Below, piece after piece: positions 8,459 through 15,884 of a DNA stretch of 64,000 nt. Position numbers and translations under genes: made by a program. The notes under the pieces were generated by a model. The model was not told the origin of the DNA. It saw only the letters and a list, made by a program, of their open reading frames with translations, and ran no database searches. Each line of letters starts with the position of its first letter. Positions within the stretch are counted from its first letter, which is position 1. The stretch is taken from the NCBI GenBank assembly GCA_964626205.1, contig CAZVED010000004.1, forward strand, positions 37,678 through 101,677, read 5' to 3'. The DNA comes from CAZVED01 sp964626205. GTDB taxonomy: Bacteria; Patescibacteriota; Patescibacteriia; SG8-24.

Positions 8459-9339
8459 TCTTTTCGAGATATGGTCGTCAGAAGAGCTGCCCCAACGACA
8501 TTCGCTGTATCACCAAGAACGGCCTTTTTGATGGGTGTTTTTGCAAGTTGAGGATACACGAGGTGGGAACGGACTCGTTTACTAAGACCAGACCACAACG
8601 CCTTCATACGGCTGACCCCGCCACCAATAATGACAACCTCCGGATTCAGGACATGGATAATATTAGCAATACCGACCGCCAAAGCGTTGCGCATGATTGA
8701 AATGGTCTCAATTGCCGCCTGATCGCCTTTGAGAGCCGCCCGTTCAACAGAAAGAGCATCAAGACGCACACCGGTCCTTTCGGCATACATACGGGCCATA
8801 GCGGTTCCAGAGGCAAGATCTTCGAAATCGCGCGCATTGTCACCGATGATCATGTGACCGACCTCGCCTGCAGCGTTGTTTTTTCCGCGGTAGAGCCTCC
8901 CATCTATGACGATTCCACCGCCAATTCCTGTCCCAAGCGTCAAACCAACGACCAGAGAGTGTCCTTTGCCGGCGCCGAAGCGTGATTCACCTAACGTGAA
9001 ACAATGAACGTCGTTATCAACCATGACAGGAACAGAAAAACGTCGTTTAAGCTCCTTGGCGACAGAGATGTTTCGGAACGATCGAGGGAAGTTCGGCCCT
9101 TGAAGGTAGATTCCTTTTTTTGCATCGACAATACCCGCAAGGCCGACGCCTATTGCCCTAACATCGTTATGCCACACGCCGCAAATCGCAGCCTCAATGT
9201 TTTTGAGGATGACAGACCTGCCTTTAGACGCTTCGGTCGGAACCTTGAAGCGTTTAAGGACCCTTCCTTGTGGGGTGACCAATCCGGCATGGATTTTTGT
9301 TCCGCCGACATCCAACCCGACGATAAGGTATTTTGGCAT
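8455..9339 (-). CDS. ROK-family sugar kinase lacking the zinc motif
   Basis: A 294-residue ROK kinase, probably phosphorylating glucose or an amino sugar in the cytoplasm. ATP-binding phosphate-1 loop VGLDVGGTKIHAGLV is at the N-terminus, the catalytic-Asp region is VDNDVHCFTLGE, and the second phosphate loop is LTLGTGIGGGIVIDG. The ROK signature normally continues from GEVGHM into a CxCGxxGCxE zinc site; here it runs GEVGHMIIGDNARDFEDLASG, so the zinc-binding loop is deleted. The start is set at 9339 (MPKYLIVGLD); the open frame upstream crosses a tRNA gene and is not coding. An extended -10 (TGC-TATACT) lies 26 bp upstream of the ATG. Substrate cannot be told from sequence. Confidence 0.85.
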   Translation of the reverse strand: MPKYLIVGLDVGGTKIHAGLVTPQGRVLKRFKVPTEASKGRSVILKNIEAAICGVWHNDVRAIGVGLAGIVDAKKGIYLQGPNFPRSFRNISVAKELKRRFSVPVMVDNDVHCFTLGESRFGAGKGHSLVVGLTLGTGIGGGIVIDGRLYRGKNNAAGEVGHMIIGDNARDFEDLASGTAMARMYAERTGVRLDALSVERAALKGDQAAIETISIMRNALAVGIANIIHVLNPEVVIIGGGVSRMKALWSGLSKRVRSHLVYPQLAKTPIKKAVLGDTANVVGAALLTTISRKD

Positions 9340-9364
9340 AGTCTGTAAGCTTGATTTCTGCTTA

Positions 9365-9373
9365 AGTATAGCA
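9365..9373 (-). promoter_or_regulatory. Extended -10 promoter of the ROK kinase gene
   Basis: Minus-strand TTTTTGC-TATACT, with TATACT at 9365-9370 and the TGN extension at 9371-9373. No strong -35 hexamer is seen, as expected for extended -10 promoters. Confidence 0.55.
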
Positions 9374-9396
9374 AAAAGTTGGGGTGATGGATAGGG

Positions 9397-9425
9397 TTGC
9401 GTTTCGGTGCTCGAAATGGTAAAAA
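9397..9425 (+). promoter_or_regulatory. Promoter of tRNA-Cys
   Basis: TTGCGT (9397-9402), 17-bp spacer, TAAAAA (9420-9425). The predicted start of transcription lies about 15 nt before the tRNA 5' end. Confidence 0.5.
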
Positions 9426-9446
9426 GAGACGGTATCAAGAAGCCCT

Positions 9447-9521
9447 GGCCCGATAGCCAAGCAGTAAGGCAGGGGTCTGCAAAACCCTTATGCGCGGGTG
9501 CAATTCCCGCTCGGGCCTCCA
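9447..9521 (+). tRNA. tRNA-Cys (GCA)
   Basis: Folds as a full cloverleaf: acceptor GGCCCGA/TCGGGCC, D arm with GCC/GGC, anticodon stem GGGGT/ACCCT with loop CTGCAAA (anticodon GCA), T arm GCGGG/CCCGC. Discriminator T and encoded CCA (9519-9521). U73 and GCA are the Cys identity elements. Confidence 0.95.
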
Positions 9522-9524
9522 AAG

Positions 9525-9548
9525 TGCCCCGCTCATCCGGGCGGGGCA
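9525..9548 (+). terminator. Hairpin after tRNA-Cys
   Basis: TGCCCCGC (9525-9532) pairs with GCGGGGCA (9541-9548) around an 8-nt loop, 3 nt after the tRNA. No long T tract, so its strength as a terminator is uncertain. polA begins 38 bp later. Confidence 0.5.
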
Positions 9549-9586
9549 TTGTGCATAGCGAATTTACCAACCTGAGCCGAACGGCG

Positions 9587-12319
9587 ATGGCTGCATCAAA
9601 AAAAACAACCCTGCTCATCATTGACGGTCACGCGGTACTACACCGTGCGTGGCATGCGCTTCCTCCGCTTGCGACGAAGGATGGAAGGATTGTTTCCGGG
9701 GCGTACGGGTTCATCACGACACTGCTCAAGGCGATCAGGGAATTCCAGCCGACGCATGTCGCTGTGACGTTCGATGTCGATGGAGGCACATTTCGGCACG
9801 AGGAGTACAAAGAGTACAAAGGAAAGCGCCAAGAACAACCGGAGGAGCTGTATCAACAAGTTCCGGTCATCGAGGAGATTCTCGGAGTGATGCATATTCC
9901 TGTTTTTACGAAAAAAGGTTTTGAGGCGGATGATGTCATCGGCACCATTACGCGTCTTGCAAAGGAGCAGAACAAGGACGTGACGAGCATCATTGCGACT
10001 GGCGACATGGATACGTTGCAGCTCGTCGACGATCGCACGAAGGTGTTCACCATGCGCAAAGGTTTTTCGGACACAGTGGTGTACGACGAGCGTGCAGTCA
10101 TGGAGCGCTTCGGTCTGCAGCCACGCCAACTCATCGAGTACAAGGCGTTGCGCGGCGATCCGTCCGATAACATCCCCGGTGTTCGCGGTGTTGGCGAAAA
10201 GACCGCGTCGCAACTCATTCGCGACTTCGGATCCGTCGCGGCGCTCTATGAAGCGATTGATAAGGGGGAAAAGAAGGCTGAAACACTGACAAAAGGCATT
10301 CTTCAGAAGCTTACAGACGACCGAAAGAATGCCGAATTGGCGCACAGGTTGGTGACTATTCATCGGGATGTCCCCATTTCGTTTTCTCTCGAACAGTGCG
10401 TGTATGAGCCAGTGGCACGCGAAGTGCTCGAACCATTGTTTACCGACCTTCAATTTACAAGGTTGCTACAGCAAATTCCGGAAAAGAAGCCGGTCACAAC
10501 GACGGGTGGTGCGGCCCCGCAAGAGGCGACCGCATCGTTGTTTGGTGCGGGAGAAGCAACGACACCTGTTGTATCGCCATTGCTAACAATCGAGGATCTC
10601 GAGCGGGACTTGCGGAAAGTATTCAGTGCGAAAGAAGTCGCGTTCCGCTCATTGACGCGCCAGGATGATCCGCTTTTGCCAGACATCATCGCATTCGCGT
10701 TTTCATCTCACGAAACGACAGTTCTTCTTGATACCAATGGTCTCGAACAACTTCGCGGAATCGTCGCGGAATCGTTATCCGGACATGGTGGAACGCTTGT
10801 CGTCCATGATTTGAAGCGCGAACTCAATGTGCTGCGTTCCGCGGGTATCGTCCCAGGTGGGCATCCATTCGACCTGATGATTGCCTCATATTTGTTGCAC
10901 TCCGGTGATCGTCGCTCATCGCTCGATGCCATGCTTGCGTTTCACCGCAATGTCGCGGCGCCGGGAAAGATGACGACCGACGAGGAGCGCACCGCACGTC
11001 TTCGCACGGAAGTTGGGTATTTCGTTTCGCTTGCAGCAGAGCTTGGCAAAGAGCTTGAAACGCACCGCTTGAAGGAGCTTAATGAGGAAATGGAGCTTCC
11101 GCTCGCCCCTGTATTGGCGCGTATGGAGCGCGTGGGAATCGCCATCGACCCGAAACACTTCGCAGCCCTATCGAAGAAGCTTGCCAAGCGTATCGACAGC
11201 CTAACCTCCGATATTACTGCGGCCGCAGGTACTGAGTTCAACATCAACTCACCTGCACAGCTCCGCGATGTATTGTTCAACCGCCTCAAAATCATGCCGC
11301 GGGGCCTTAAAAAGACCGAGAAGAGCGGGACGATTTCGACGGCTGCTGGAGAACTGGAAAAGCTCAAAGAAGACCACCCTATCATCCGGCTCATTCTTGA
11401 GTATCGCGAACTCGCCAAACTGCAGTCGACGTACGTCGATGCCATCCCGCCGCTAGCGCACGCTGTGACGAAGCGCATTCATGCAAGCTTCAACCAGACG
11501 GTCGCGGCGACAGGCCGGCTTTCTTCGTCTGATCCGAACATGCAAAACATTCCTTCGACGGACACCGAGCATGGTAAGCAGGTCCGCAACGGCTTTGTCG
11601 CATCAAAAGGCTACACTCTTCTTGCTGCAGACTATTCCCAAGTCGAGCTTCGCATCGCCGCACATATCGCCAAAGAAAAGAAAATGATTGATGCGTTCCG
11701 TAAAGGGGAAGACATTCATTGGCGCACTGCGGTCGAGATGTTTGGTGAAGAACAGGCAAAAGAAAAGCGTCGCATCGCGAAGGTCATCAACTTCGGGATC
11801 CTCTATGGCATGGGCGCAAGCAGCCTCGCTATTGCCGCAGATATCCCGTTCGCTGACGCGCGCGATTACATCGAGCGGTATTTTGCCAACTATCAGGGCA
11901 TCGCGACCTATATGGCAGAAATGGCAGAACGTATCGCGAAGGTTGGTCATGTGGAGACGCTTTTCGGACGCAAGCGATTCTTCCCGAATTTCGATGTGAT
12001 GAATCGACGCGAGCAGGCGGAGGCCGAGCGCCAGGCGATCAACATGCCCATTCAAGGAACGAACGCGGACATGATCAAGACGGCCATGATTCGCATCGAC
12101 CAGCATATCACCAAGACGTATGGTGCAGGCGATGATGTACCAGTCCGCATGCTCCTTCAGGTTCACGACGAGCTCGTGTTCGAGGTGAAGCCGGAGGTCC
12201 TTGAAACGTTTGCCGACGTCCTCGTCCCGCTCATGGCAGACACCATCGACCTCTCGGTTCCCATTGTCGTGAATCTGTCGAAAGGTGCGCGTTGGGGTGA
12301 GCTCGAGAAGATTGCGTAG
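9587..12319 (+). CDS. polA: DNA polymerase I
   Basis: A 910-residue repair and Okazaki-fragment polymerase. The start is the ATG at 9587 (MAASKKTTLLIIDGHAVLHR); the open frame before it runs through the tRNA-Cys gene. The 5'-3' flap exonuclease domain fills about residues 1-290 (LLIIDGHA, FEADDVIGT, GDPSDNIPGVRGVGEKTA). The middle 3'-5' exonuclease-like domain lacks the DxE metal ligands: where DTET is expected the protein reads AFRSLTRQ, so proofreading is probably lost. The polymerase domain is intact: motif A DYSQVELRIAAH (about 682), motif B RRIAKVINFGILYGM (about 727), motif C QVHDELVFEV (about 857-866). holA follows after 2 nt. Confidence 0.95.
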   Translation: MAASKKTTLLIIDGHAVLHRAWHALPPLATKDGRIVSGAYGFITTLLKAIREFQPTHVAVTFDVDGGTFRHEEYKEYKGKRQEQPEELYQQVPVIEEILGVMHIPVFTKKGFEADDVIGTITRLAKEQNKDVTSIIATGDMDTLQLVDDRTKVFTMRKGFSDTVVYDERAVMERFGLQPRQLIEYKALRGDPSDNIPGVRGVGEKTASQLIRDFGSVAALYEAIDKGEKKAETLTKGILQKLTDDRKNAELAHRLVTIHRDVPISFSLEQCVYEPVAREVLEPLFTDLQFTRLLQQIPEKKPVTTTGGAAPQEATASLFGAGEATTPVVSPLLTIEDLERDLRKVFSAKEVAFRSLTRQDDPLLPDIIAFAFSSHETTVLLDTNGLEQLRGIVAESLSGHGGTLVVHDLKRELNVLRSAGIVPGGHPFDLMIASYLLHSGDRRSSLDAMLAFHRNVAAPGKMTTDEERTARLRTEVGYFVSLAAELGKELETHRLKELNEEMELPLAPVLARMERVGIAIDPKHFAALSKKLAKRIDSLTSDITAAAGTEFNINSPAQLRDVLFNRLKIMPRGLKKTEKSGTISTAAGELEKLKEDHPIIRLILEYRELAKLQSTYVDAIPPLAHAVTKRIHASFNQTVAATGRLSSSDPNMQNIPSTDTEHGKQVRNGFVASKGYTLLAADYSQVELRIAAHIAKEKKMIDAFRKGEDIHWRTAVEMFGEEQAKEKRRIAKVINFGILYGMGASSLAIAADIPFADARDYIERYFANYQGIATYMAEMAERIAKVGHVETLFGRKRFFPNFDVMNRREQAEAERQAINMPIQGTNADMIKTAMIRIDQHITKTYGAGDDVPVRMLLQVHDELVFEVKPEVLETFADVLVPLMADTIDLSVPIVVNLSKGARWGELEKIA

Positions 12320-12321
12320 GT

Positions 12322-13290
12322 ATGTACTTCCTTCTTTACGGCGAGGACACGTATCGGTCGCGCAAGACGCTTGTCCGCATGGAAGCGAAGTTCCGCGCGG
12401 ACCGCGATGCGACCGGTATGAACGCCGCACGCATTGCGGCGAAAGGTACGACAGTAGACGACGTTGCTGCGGTGGTTTTTGCGACACCGTTTCTTGCGGA
12501 AAAGAAGCTTGTTGTGTTGGATGGGTTCCTGAAAGCATCGAAAGACCTCCAAGAAGCCGTTGTCGGATTCCTGGAGAGGAAGCCGGACTCCACGACGATT
12601 ATCTTCTATGAGGAGGGCTCCGCCGAGGATTTCAAAAAATCCGCACTTTTCTCCGTCCTGAAGGATGTTGAGTACACCACGGAACACGCGGCCCTGTCCC
12701 CTGTCCAAGCACAAAAGCTCGTTACGGAAACCTGTCGGGAGCTGGGCCTCTCCATTTCCTCGCGGGCAGCGCAAGACTTTGTTGCGGCGGTCGGAAAACT
12801 TTCGTGGCAGCGCGAGACCGAACTAGAGAAGCTGTGCGCATATGCCGCTGCGACCGGAGCGAAGGAAATTGATGGGCAAATGATACGAGACTTGGTCCCT
12901 ACGGCACAAGAAGAGGACATGTTCGCCTTTATTGACGCCTGTCTTGCGGGGAAGGCAAAAGACTCCATCGTGTTGCTTGAGGCGATGCTCGCGTCGGGAG
13001 CGTCGGAGATTCAGGTCGTGGCGATGCTGTCGAAACACTTTCGAAACCTTGTCGCCATCCGGGACTGCATGGATCGCGGCATCATGGACAAGCATCTTGT
13101 CGCCAAAGAGGTCGGTATGCACCAGTTCCCTGCAGGAAAGGCCATCCAAGCATGCCGAAGGTTCTCCTCCGAGGAGGTGCGCGCGCTCCATGCGCAGGTC
13201 CTTGATGTGGACCGCGCTCTCAAGACGACGTCTGGCAAGAGCAAGATTCTATTGGAAACCTTCGTCGTCCGACTTGCCACAACGGCCTAG
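12322..13290 (+). CDS. holA: DNA polymerase III delta subunit
   Basis: Clamp-loader delta subunit, 322 residues, which opens the sliding clamp. It starts MYFLLYGEDTYRSRKTL (family: y.l.GeD.y.i...l.), continues with VVFATPFLAEKKLVVLDGF and STTIIFYEEG, and has the all-helical C-terminal collar with SKHFRNLVAIRDC and SGKSKILLETFVVRL. As in other HolA proteins the AAA+ fold has no Walker motifs. It lies 2 nt after polA, so the two are almost certainly one operon, ended by the hairpin at 13305-13336. Confidence 0.92.
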   Translation: MYFLLYGEDTYRSRKTLVRMEAKFRADRDATGMNAARIAAKGTTVDDVAAVVFATPFLAEKKLVVLDGFLKASKDLQEAVVGFLERKPDSTTIIFYEEGSAEDFKKSALFSVLKDVEYTTEHAALSPVQAQKLVTETCRELGLSISSRAAQDFVAAVGKLSWQRETELEKLCAYAAATGAKEIDGQMIRDLVPTAQEEDMFAFIDACLAGKAKDSIVLLEAMLASGASEIQVVAMLSKHFRNLVAIRDCMDRGIMDKHLVAKEVGMHQFPAGKAIQACRRFSSEEVRALHAQVLDVDRALKTTSGKSKILLETFVVRLATTA

Positions 13291-13304
13291 GGATCTTTTT
13301 GAAG

Positions 13305-13336
13305 AAAAACCCCACCCTTTGCGGGGTGGGGTTTTT
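13305..13336. terminator. Bidirectional terminator holA / rpsT
   Basis: AAAAACCCCACCC (13305-13317) pairs fully with GGGTGGGGTTTTT (13324-13336) around a 6-nt loop. Located between convergent holA and rpsT, with T runs available on both strands. Confidence 0.92.
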
Positions 13337-13342
13337 CGTCCG

Positions 13343-13612
13343 TTACTTCGCCGCGACCTTGCGGGTCGCTTTGACGAGACGGGACTTGATGCGCGCACCG
13401 GTGTTCTTCTTGACGATGCCATGCTGCATCGCCTTGTCGACCGCTTTCACGATCTGGGAGAGCAAGGCTTCCGCTTCTTTCGCGTCCTTCGCCTCCATAG
13501 CCTTGCGGCTCATGCGGCGGAGATAGGCCAAGCTTTCCTTCACCTGCCGGTTCCGTTCCGTCTTCTTGACGGTCTGCCGGAGCGCTTTCATTGCTGAACG
13601 TTTGATCGGCAT
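13343..13612 (-). CDS. rpsT: 30S ribosomal protein S20
   Basis: An 89-residue basic helical protein binding 16S rRNA. It starts MPIKRSAMKALRQTVKKTER and continues with the S20 pattern of three helices, ending GIVKKNTGARIKSRLVKATR. Normal length. Its promoter is 13639-13667, and the leader contains a small GGAGG/CCTCC hairpin near the transcription start. Confidence 0.93.
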   Translation of the reverse strand: MPIKRSAMKALRQTVKKTERNRQVKESLAYLRRMSRKAMEAKDAKEAEALLSQIVKAVDKAMQHGIVKKNTGARIKSRLVKATRKVAAK

Positions 13613-13638
13613 AGTTCCTAGTTAATGAGGATAGGAGG

Positions 13639-13667
13639 ATGGTAGCCTCCCCTGCCTAAAACGTCAA
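13639..13667 (-). promoter_or_regulatory. Promoter of rpsT
   Basis: Minus-strand TTGACG (13662-13667), 17-bp spacer, TACCAT (13639-13644), placed about 27 bp before the rpsT ATG. Confidence 0.55.
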
Positions 13668-13670
13668 GCC

Positions 13671-14624
13671 TCACTCCAGCAGCTTCACCTGGTCGATTTT
13701 CCCAGTGAGCTTGGCGTAGCCGGATTGCGCCGTATCCATGGCACTTTTGGCGTTGGTGATGTGCCGAGAAACGACACTGAGGTTCTCATTGAACCGGACG
13801 GACTCCTGCTGCACACCCTTGAGAATGTCCCAAATTTTTTGCGCCTGCTCCTGGAGCTTGTTGCGCTCCATGCCCATCATGATGACGCGGAGGAAGTTGA
13901 AGAAGCCGTGCGGAGAAATGATGAGAACCCCCTTCGTTTTGGCGTAGTCGAGGAGGCCGGACTCATCGTCGGTAAGGATATGATAGTAGACGTTTTCGGA
14001 CGGCACATACATGACACCGAAGTTCACGGTCCCCTCGTCCGGACGGAGGTACTTCTTGGCGATGTCGTCCACGTGTTTTTTGACCGCCTTCATGAACTCG
14101 CGCTGCGCGACCTTGCGGGATTCCTCCGTTTCCGCGCGGGTGAATTGTTTGAAGTTCTCGAGCGGGAACTTGGAGTCAATGGGAATGAGCCCTGACTGCG
14201 TTCGAATGACTGCATCGACGGTCTCCCCTGCCGAGAACTTATACTGCAGCTGGTAGTGCTCATCCGAGAAGACCTGCGCCAGCATATCTGCAAGAATCTG
14301 TTCACCGATGTTGCCGCGGAGCTTCGGGTGCATAAGATCGCTGAACTCCTCGAACCCCTTGAACCGCTCCTGGACCGTTCCAAGCTCTTTCTGCACCGCC
14401 ATGATGACCTGGGCCGCCTTGTCGAGCCGTTGATTCATGGATTCCGTGCTTTTGTCGATGCGTTCGTTCATGCCCTGAAGGTTCTGATTCAGCATGACGA
14501 GGCCCTTGTCGTTGGAGTGCGCGTCTTTCCATTCGGAGATCTTACGGGAAACGGTAAATGCGACCGCGATAAGTGCGAGGACGGTAAGGATGAGGATGCC
14601 GAGCAACAATGTTTCGATGGTCAT
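13671..14624 (-). CDS. rmuC: RmuC-family DNA recombination protein
   Basis: A 317-residue membrane-anchored RmuC protein. The family is thought to limit inversions at short inverted repeats and has a PD-(D/E)XK-like nuclease fold. Visible are an N-terminal TM helix (about 4-24), a coiled-coil segment (about 45-95, NQNLQGMNERIDKSTES), and the RmuC core: PKLRGNIGEQILADML, YKFSAGETVDAVIR, GLIPIDSKFPLENF and KTKGVLIISPHGFFNFLRVI. The core Asp and Lys of IPIDSKFP fit a nuclease active site. Shorter than E. coli RmuC because the coiled coil is reduced. Leftward, with rpsT starting 59 bp downstream. Confidence 0.9.
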   Translation of the reverse strand: MTIETLLLGILILTVLALIAVAFTVSRKISEWKDAHSNDKGLVMLNQNLQGMNERIDKSTESMNQRLDKAAQVIMAVQKELGTVQERFKGFEEFSDLMHPKLRGNIGEQILADMLAQVFSDEHYQLQYKFSAGETVDAVIRTQSGLIPIDSKFPLENFKQFTRAETEESRKVAQREFMKAVKKHVDDIAKKYLRPDEGTVNFGVMYVPSENVYYHILTDDESGLLDYAKTKGVLIISPHGFFNFLRVIMMGMERNKLQEQAQKIWDILKGVQQESVRFNENLSVVSRHITNAKSAMDTAQSGYAKLTGKIDQVKLLE

Positions 14625-14667
14625 ATGCCGGAAGTATACGCGAACGTACGTTCAGGAAAAAGGAGAA

Positions 14668-14694
14668 ACAAAAACGCCGACCTTGCGATCGGCG
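14668..14694 (-). terminator. Terminator of the tRNA-Arg/tRNA-Ala unit
   Basis: On the minus strand CGCCGA and TCGGCG (14675-14680 with 14689-14694) form a hairpin followed by TTTTTGTTT. It lies just after the 3' end of tRNA-Ala. Confidence 0.75.
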
Positions 14695-14700
14695 ACTTTG

Positions 14701-14776
14701 TGGTGGACCCGAAGAGACTCGAACTCTTCACCTCTGCAATGCGAATGCAGCGCTCTACCAGATGAGCTACGGGCCC
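14701..14776 (-). tRNA. tRNA-Ala (CGC)
   Basis: Cloverleaf with acceptor GGGCCCG/CGGGTCC, which contains the G3-U70 wobble pair that identifies tRNA-Ala; anticodon stem CTGCA/TGCAG with loop TTCGCAT (anticodon CGC); T arm AAGAG/CTCTT. A73 and encoded CCA (14701-14703). Confidence 0.95.
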
Positions 14777-14830
14777 ACAGGCTTCCAATGACCGTCTGAG
14801 GATAGCGTGATTTTGGGAAAGTGTAAACCG

Positions 14831-14906
14831 TGGTGCCCCCAGAGGGACTTGAACCCCCATCTTGTCCTTAGGAGAGACCTGCTCTATCCAGTTGAGCTAT
14901 AGGGGC
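14831..14906 (-). tRNA. tRNA-Arg (CCU)
   Basis: Cloverleaf with acceptor GCCCCTA/TGGGGGC, D stem GCTC/GAGC, anticodon loop CTCCTAA (anticodon CCT), T arm GGGGG/CCCTC, A73 and encoded CCA. The anticodon stem GGTCT/GGACA has a G27-A43 mismatch and a U31-G39 wobble, so it is weak. Transcribed with tRNA-Ala(CGC) 54 nt downstream. Confidence 0.9.
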
Positions 14907-14931
14907 TTACTTCCTCATCTGAGCGAGGTGG

Positions 14932-14940
14932 AGCATAGCA
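14932..14940 (-). promoter_or_regulatory. Extended -10 promoter of the tRNA-Arg/tRNA-Ala unit
   Basis: Minus-strand TGC-TATGCT (TATGCT at 14932-14937), about 25 bp before the tRNA-Arg 5' end. Confidence 0.55.
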
Positions 14941-15121
14941 CGGTATCCCCCATTTGGAAAGACGTGATAAAGGTATTTATGTGTCGTACAATTTTATATT
15001 ATTTATATTGTTGTGTAGCAAATAGACTTGATACAACGTTTTAAAATTTATGCATGAAAAAATAAAGAGACGGCCAAGACGAAAAGCAATTCGGAAGCGT
15101 AGAATTTCGAGTGCCATTAAA

Positions 15122-15137
15122 TGTTTCACATGGAACA
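15122..15137. other. parS-like site 1
   Basis: TGTTTCACATGGAACA, two mismatches to the parS palindrome TGTTTCACGTGAAACA. Confidence 0.65.
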
Positions 15138-15159
15138 ACAGACGTAAGTTCTTTATACA

Positions 15160-15175
15160 AGTTTCACGTGAAACA
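15160..15175. other. parS-like site 2
   Basis: AGTTTCACGTGAAACA, one mismatch (first base) to the parS consensus. Confidence 0.8.
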
Positions 15176-15203
15176 CATTTTCAATTTTTGGAAATGATCA
15201 GGC

Positions 15204-15219
15204 TGTTTCATGTGAAACA
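15204..15219. other. parS-like site 3
   Basis: TGTTTCATGTGAAACA, one mismatch in the central CACGTG core. Confidence 0.75.
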
Positions 15220-15248
15220 TTTTTACAACCGACAAAGCACGGTTTCAG

Positions 15249-15264
15249 TGTTTCATGTGAAACA
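15249..15264. other. parS-like site 4
   Basis: TGTTTCATGTGAAACA, identical to site 3 and 45 bp from it. Confidence 0.75.
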
Positions 15265-15488
15265 CCAATACAGACTCCTGACAACGCAGATTGATCAGTG
15301 TGCGAACTGAAGAAAAACGAGAAGACCTTAGTGAAAATGCTGCCGCTACAAAGGAGCGTTGGAAAATATGTTCAGTAGGCATAACAGTCTTGTGTATTAA
15401 AGCAAAAACGAGGCAATGACCTCTGGTTTTCAAGGCAGGTATTTTTATTGCAGTGTTGAATAGTCATATGTTTGAAAAAATGACCGGA

Positions 15489-15504
15489 TGTTTCACGTGA
15501 AACA
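15489..15504. other. parS-like site 5 (perfect)
   Basis: TGTTTCACGTGAAACA, a perfect 16-bp palindrome equal to the widespread parS consensus bound by ParB. Confidence 0.85.
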
Positions 15505-15786
15505 TCAAAAGATTTGCTTGGTTAGTTGGCTAGGTGACAAAAGAAACAAAGAAATAAAAATTTTACGACACAAAATGAACGTTTTTTGATGCAAAAACAG
15601 ATCAGTTTGTTTGGTGTGGACAAAGATGCCAGTCCAAGCTCAAAAATAAGTCTTTCTGTGGACAGTTTAGGGGATAAGCTACCCAATTTGTGAATAGTTT
15701 TTTTGTACAACTTATGATTTGTTGAAAAAGTTCTTAACATGCCCATTTTTACTCTATATTTAGCCAAAAAACAGCACATTGGATGA

Positions 15787-15815
15787 TTGACTTTGAGCTT
15801 ATTTTCTGCTAAAAT
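15787..15815 (+). promoter_or_regulatory. Strong promoter of the first surface operon
   Basis: TTGACT (15787-15792), 17-bp spacer, TAAAAT (15810-15815) with a TGC extension. The spacer and -10 (15796-15816) are identical over 21 bp to 49349-49369 upstream of the second giant surface gene. Confidence 0.8.
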
Positions 15816-15884
15816 AGATATGTACTAGAGAAATTGCGGCGAAAAGCCGTGTACAAAATCTAAAAATACCAAGACAAGGTACCC

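Larger units (their letters stand above)
14941..15786. other. AT-rich non-coding region carrying a parS-like cluster
   Basis: About 850 bp, clearly more AT-rich than its surroundings, without a credible gene. It holds five parS-like 16-mers (listed separately) between 15122 and 15504, one DnaA-box-like 9-mer TGTGGACAA (15615-15623, one mismatch) and a weaker AGGGGATAA (15669-15677). Short open frames here translate the palindromes as FHVKH, which is a known by-product of parS and not a gene. Confidence 0.75.

Noticed and set aside
9407..9586. N-terminal extension of PolA
   Set aside because: The stretch is the tRNA-Cys gene and its hairpin; PolA homologs begin at MAASKKTTLLIIDGH.
15050..15310. 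Possible small basic protein in the AT-rich region
   Set aside because: Its sequence includes repeated FHVKH, which is the translation of parS palindromes; no ribosome-binding site and no resemblance to a protein.
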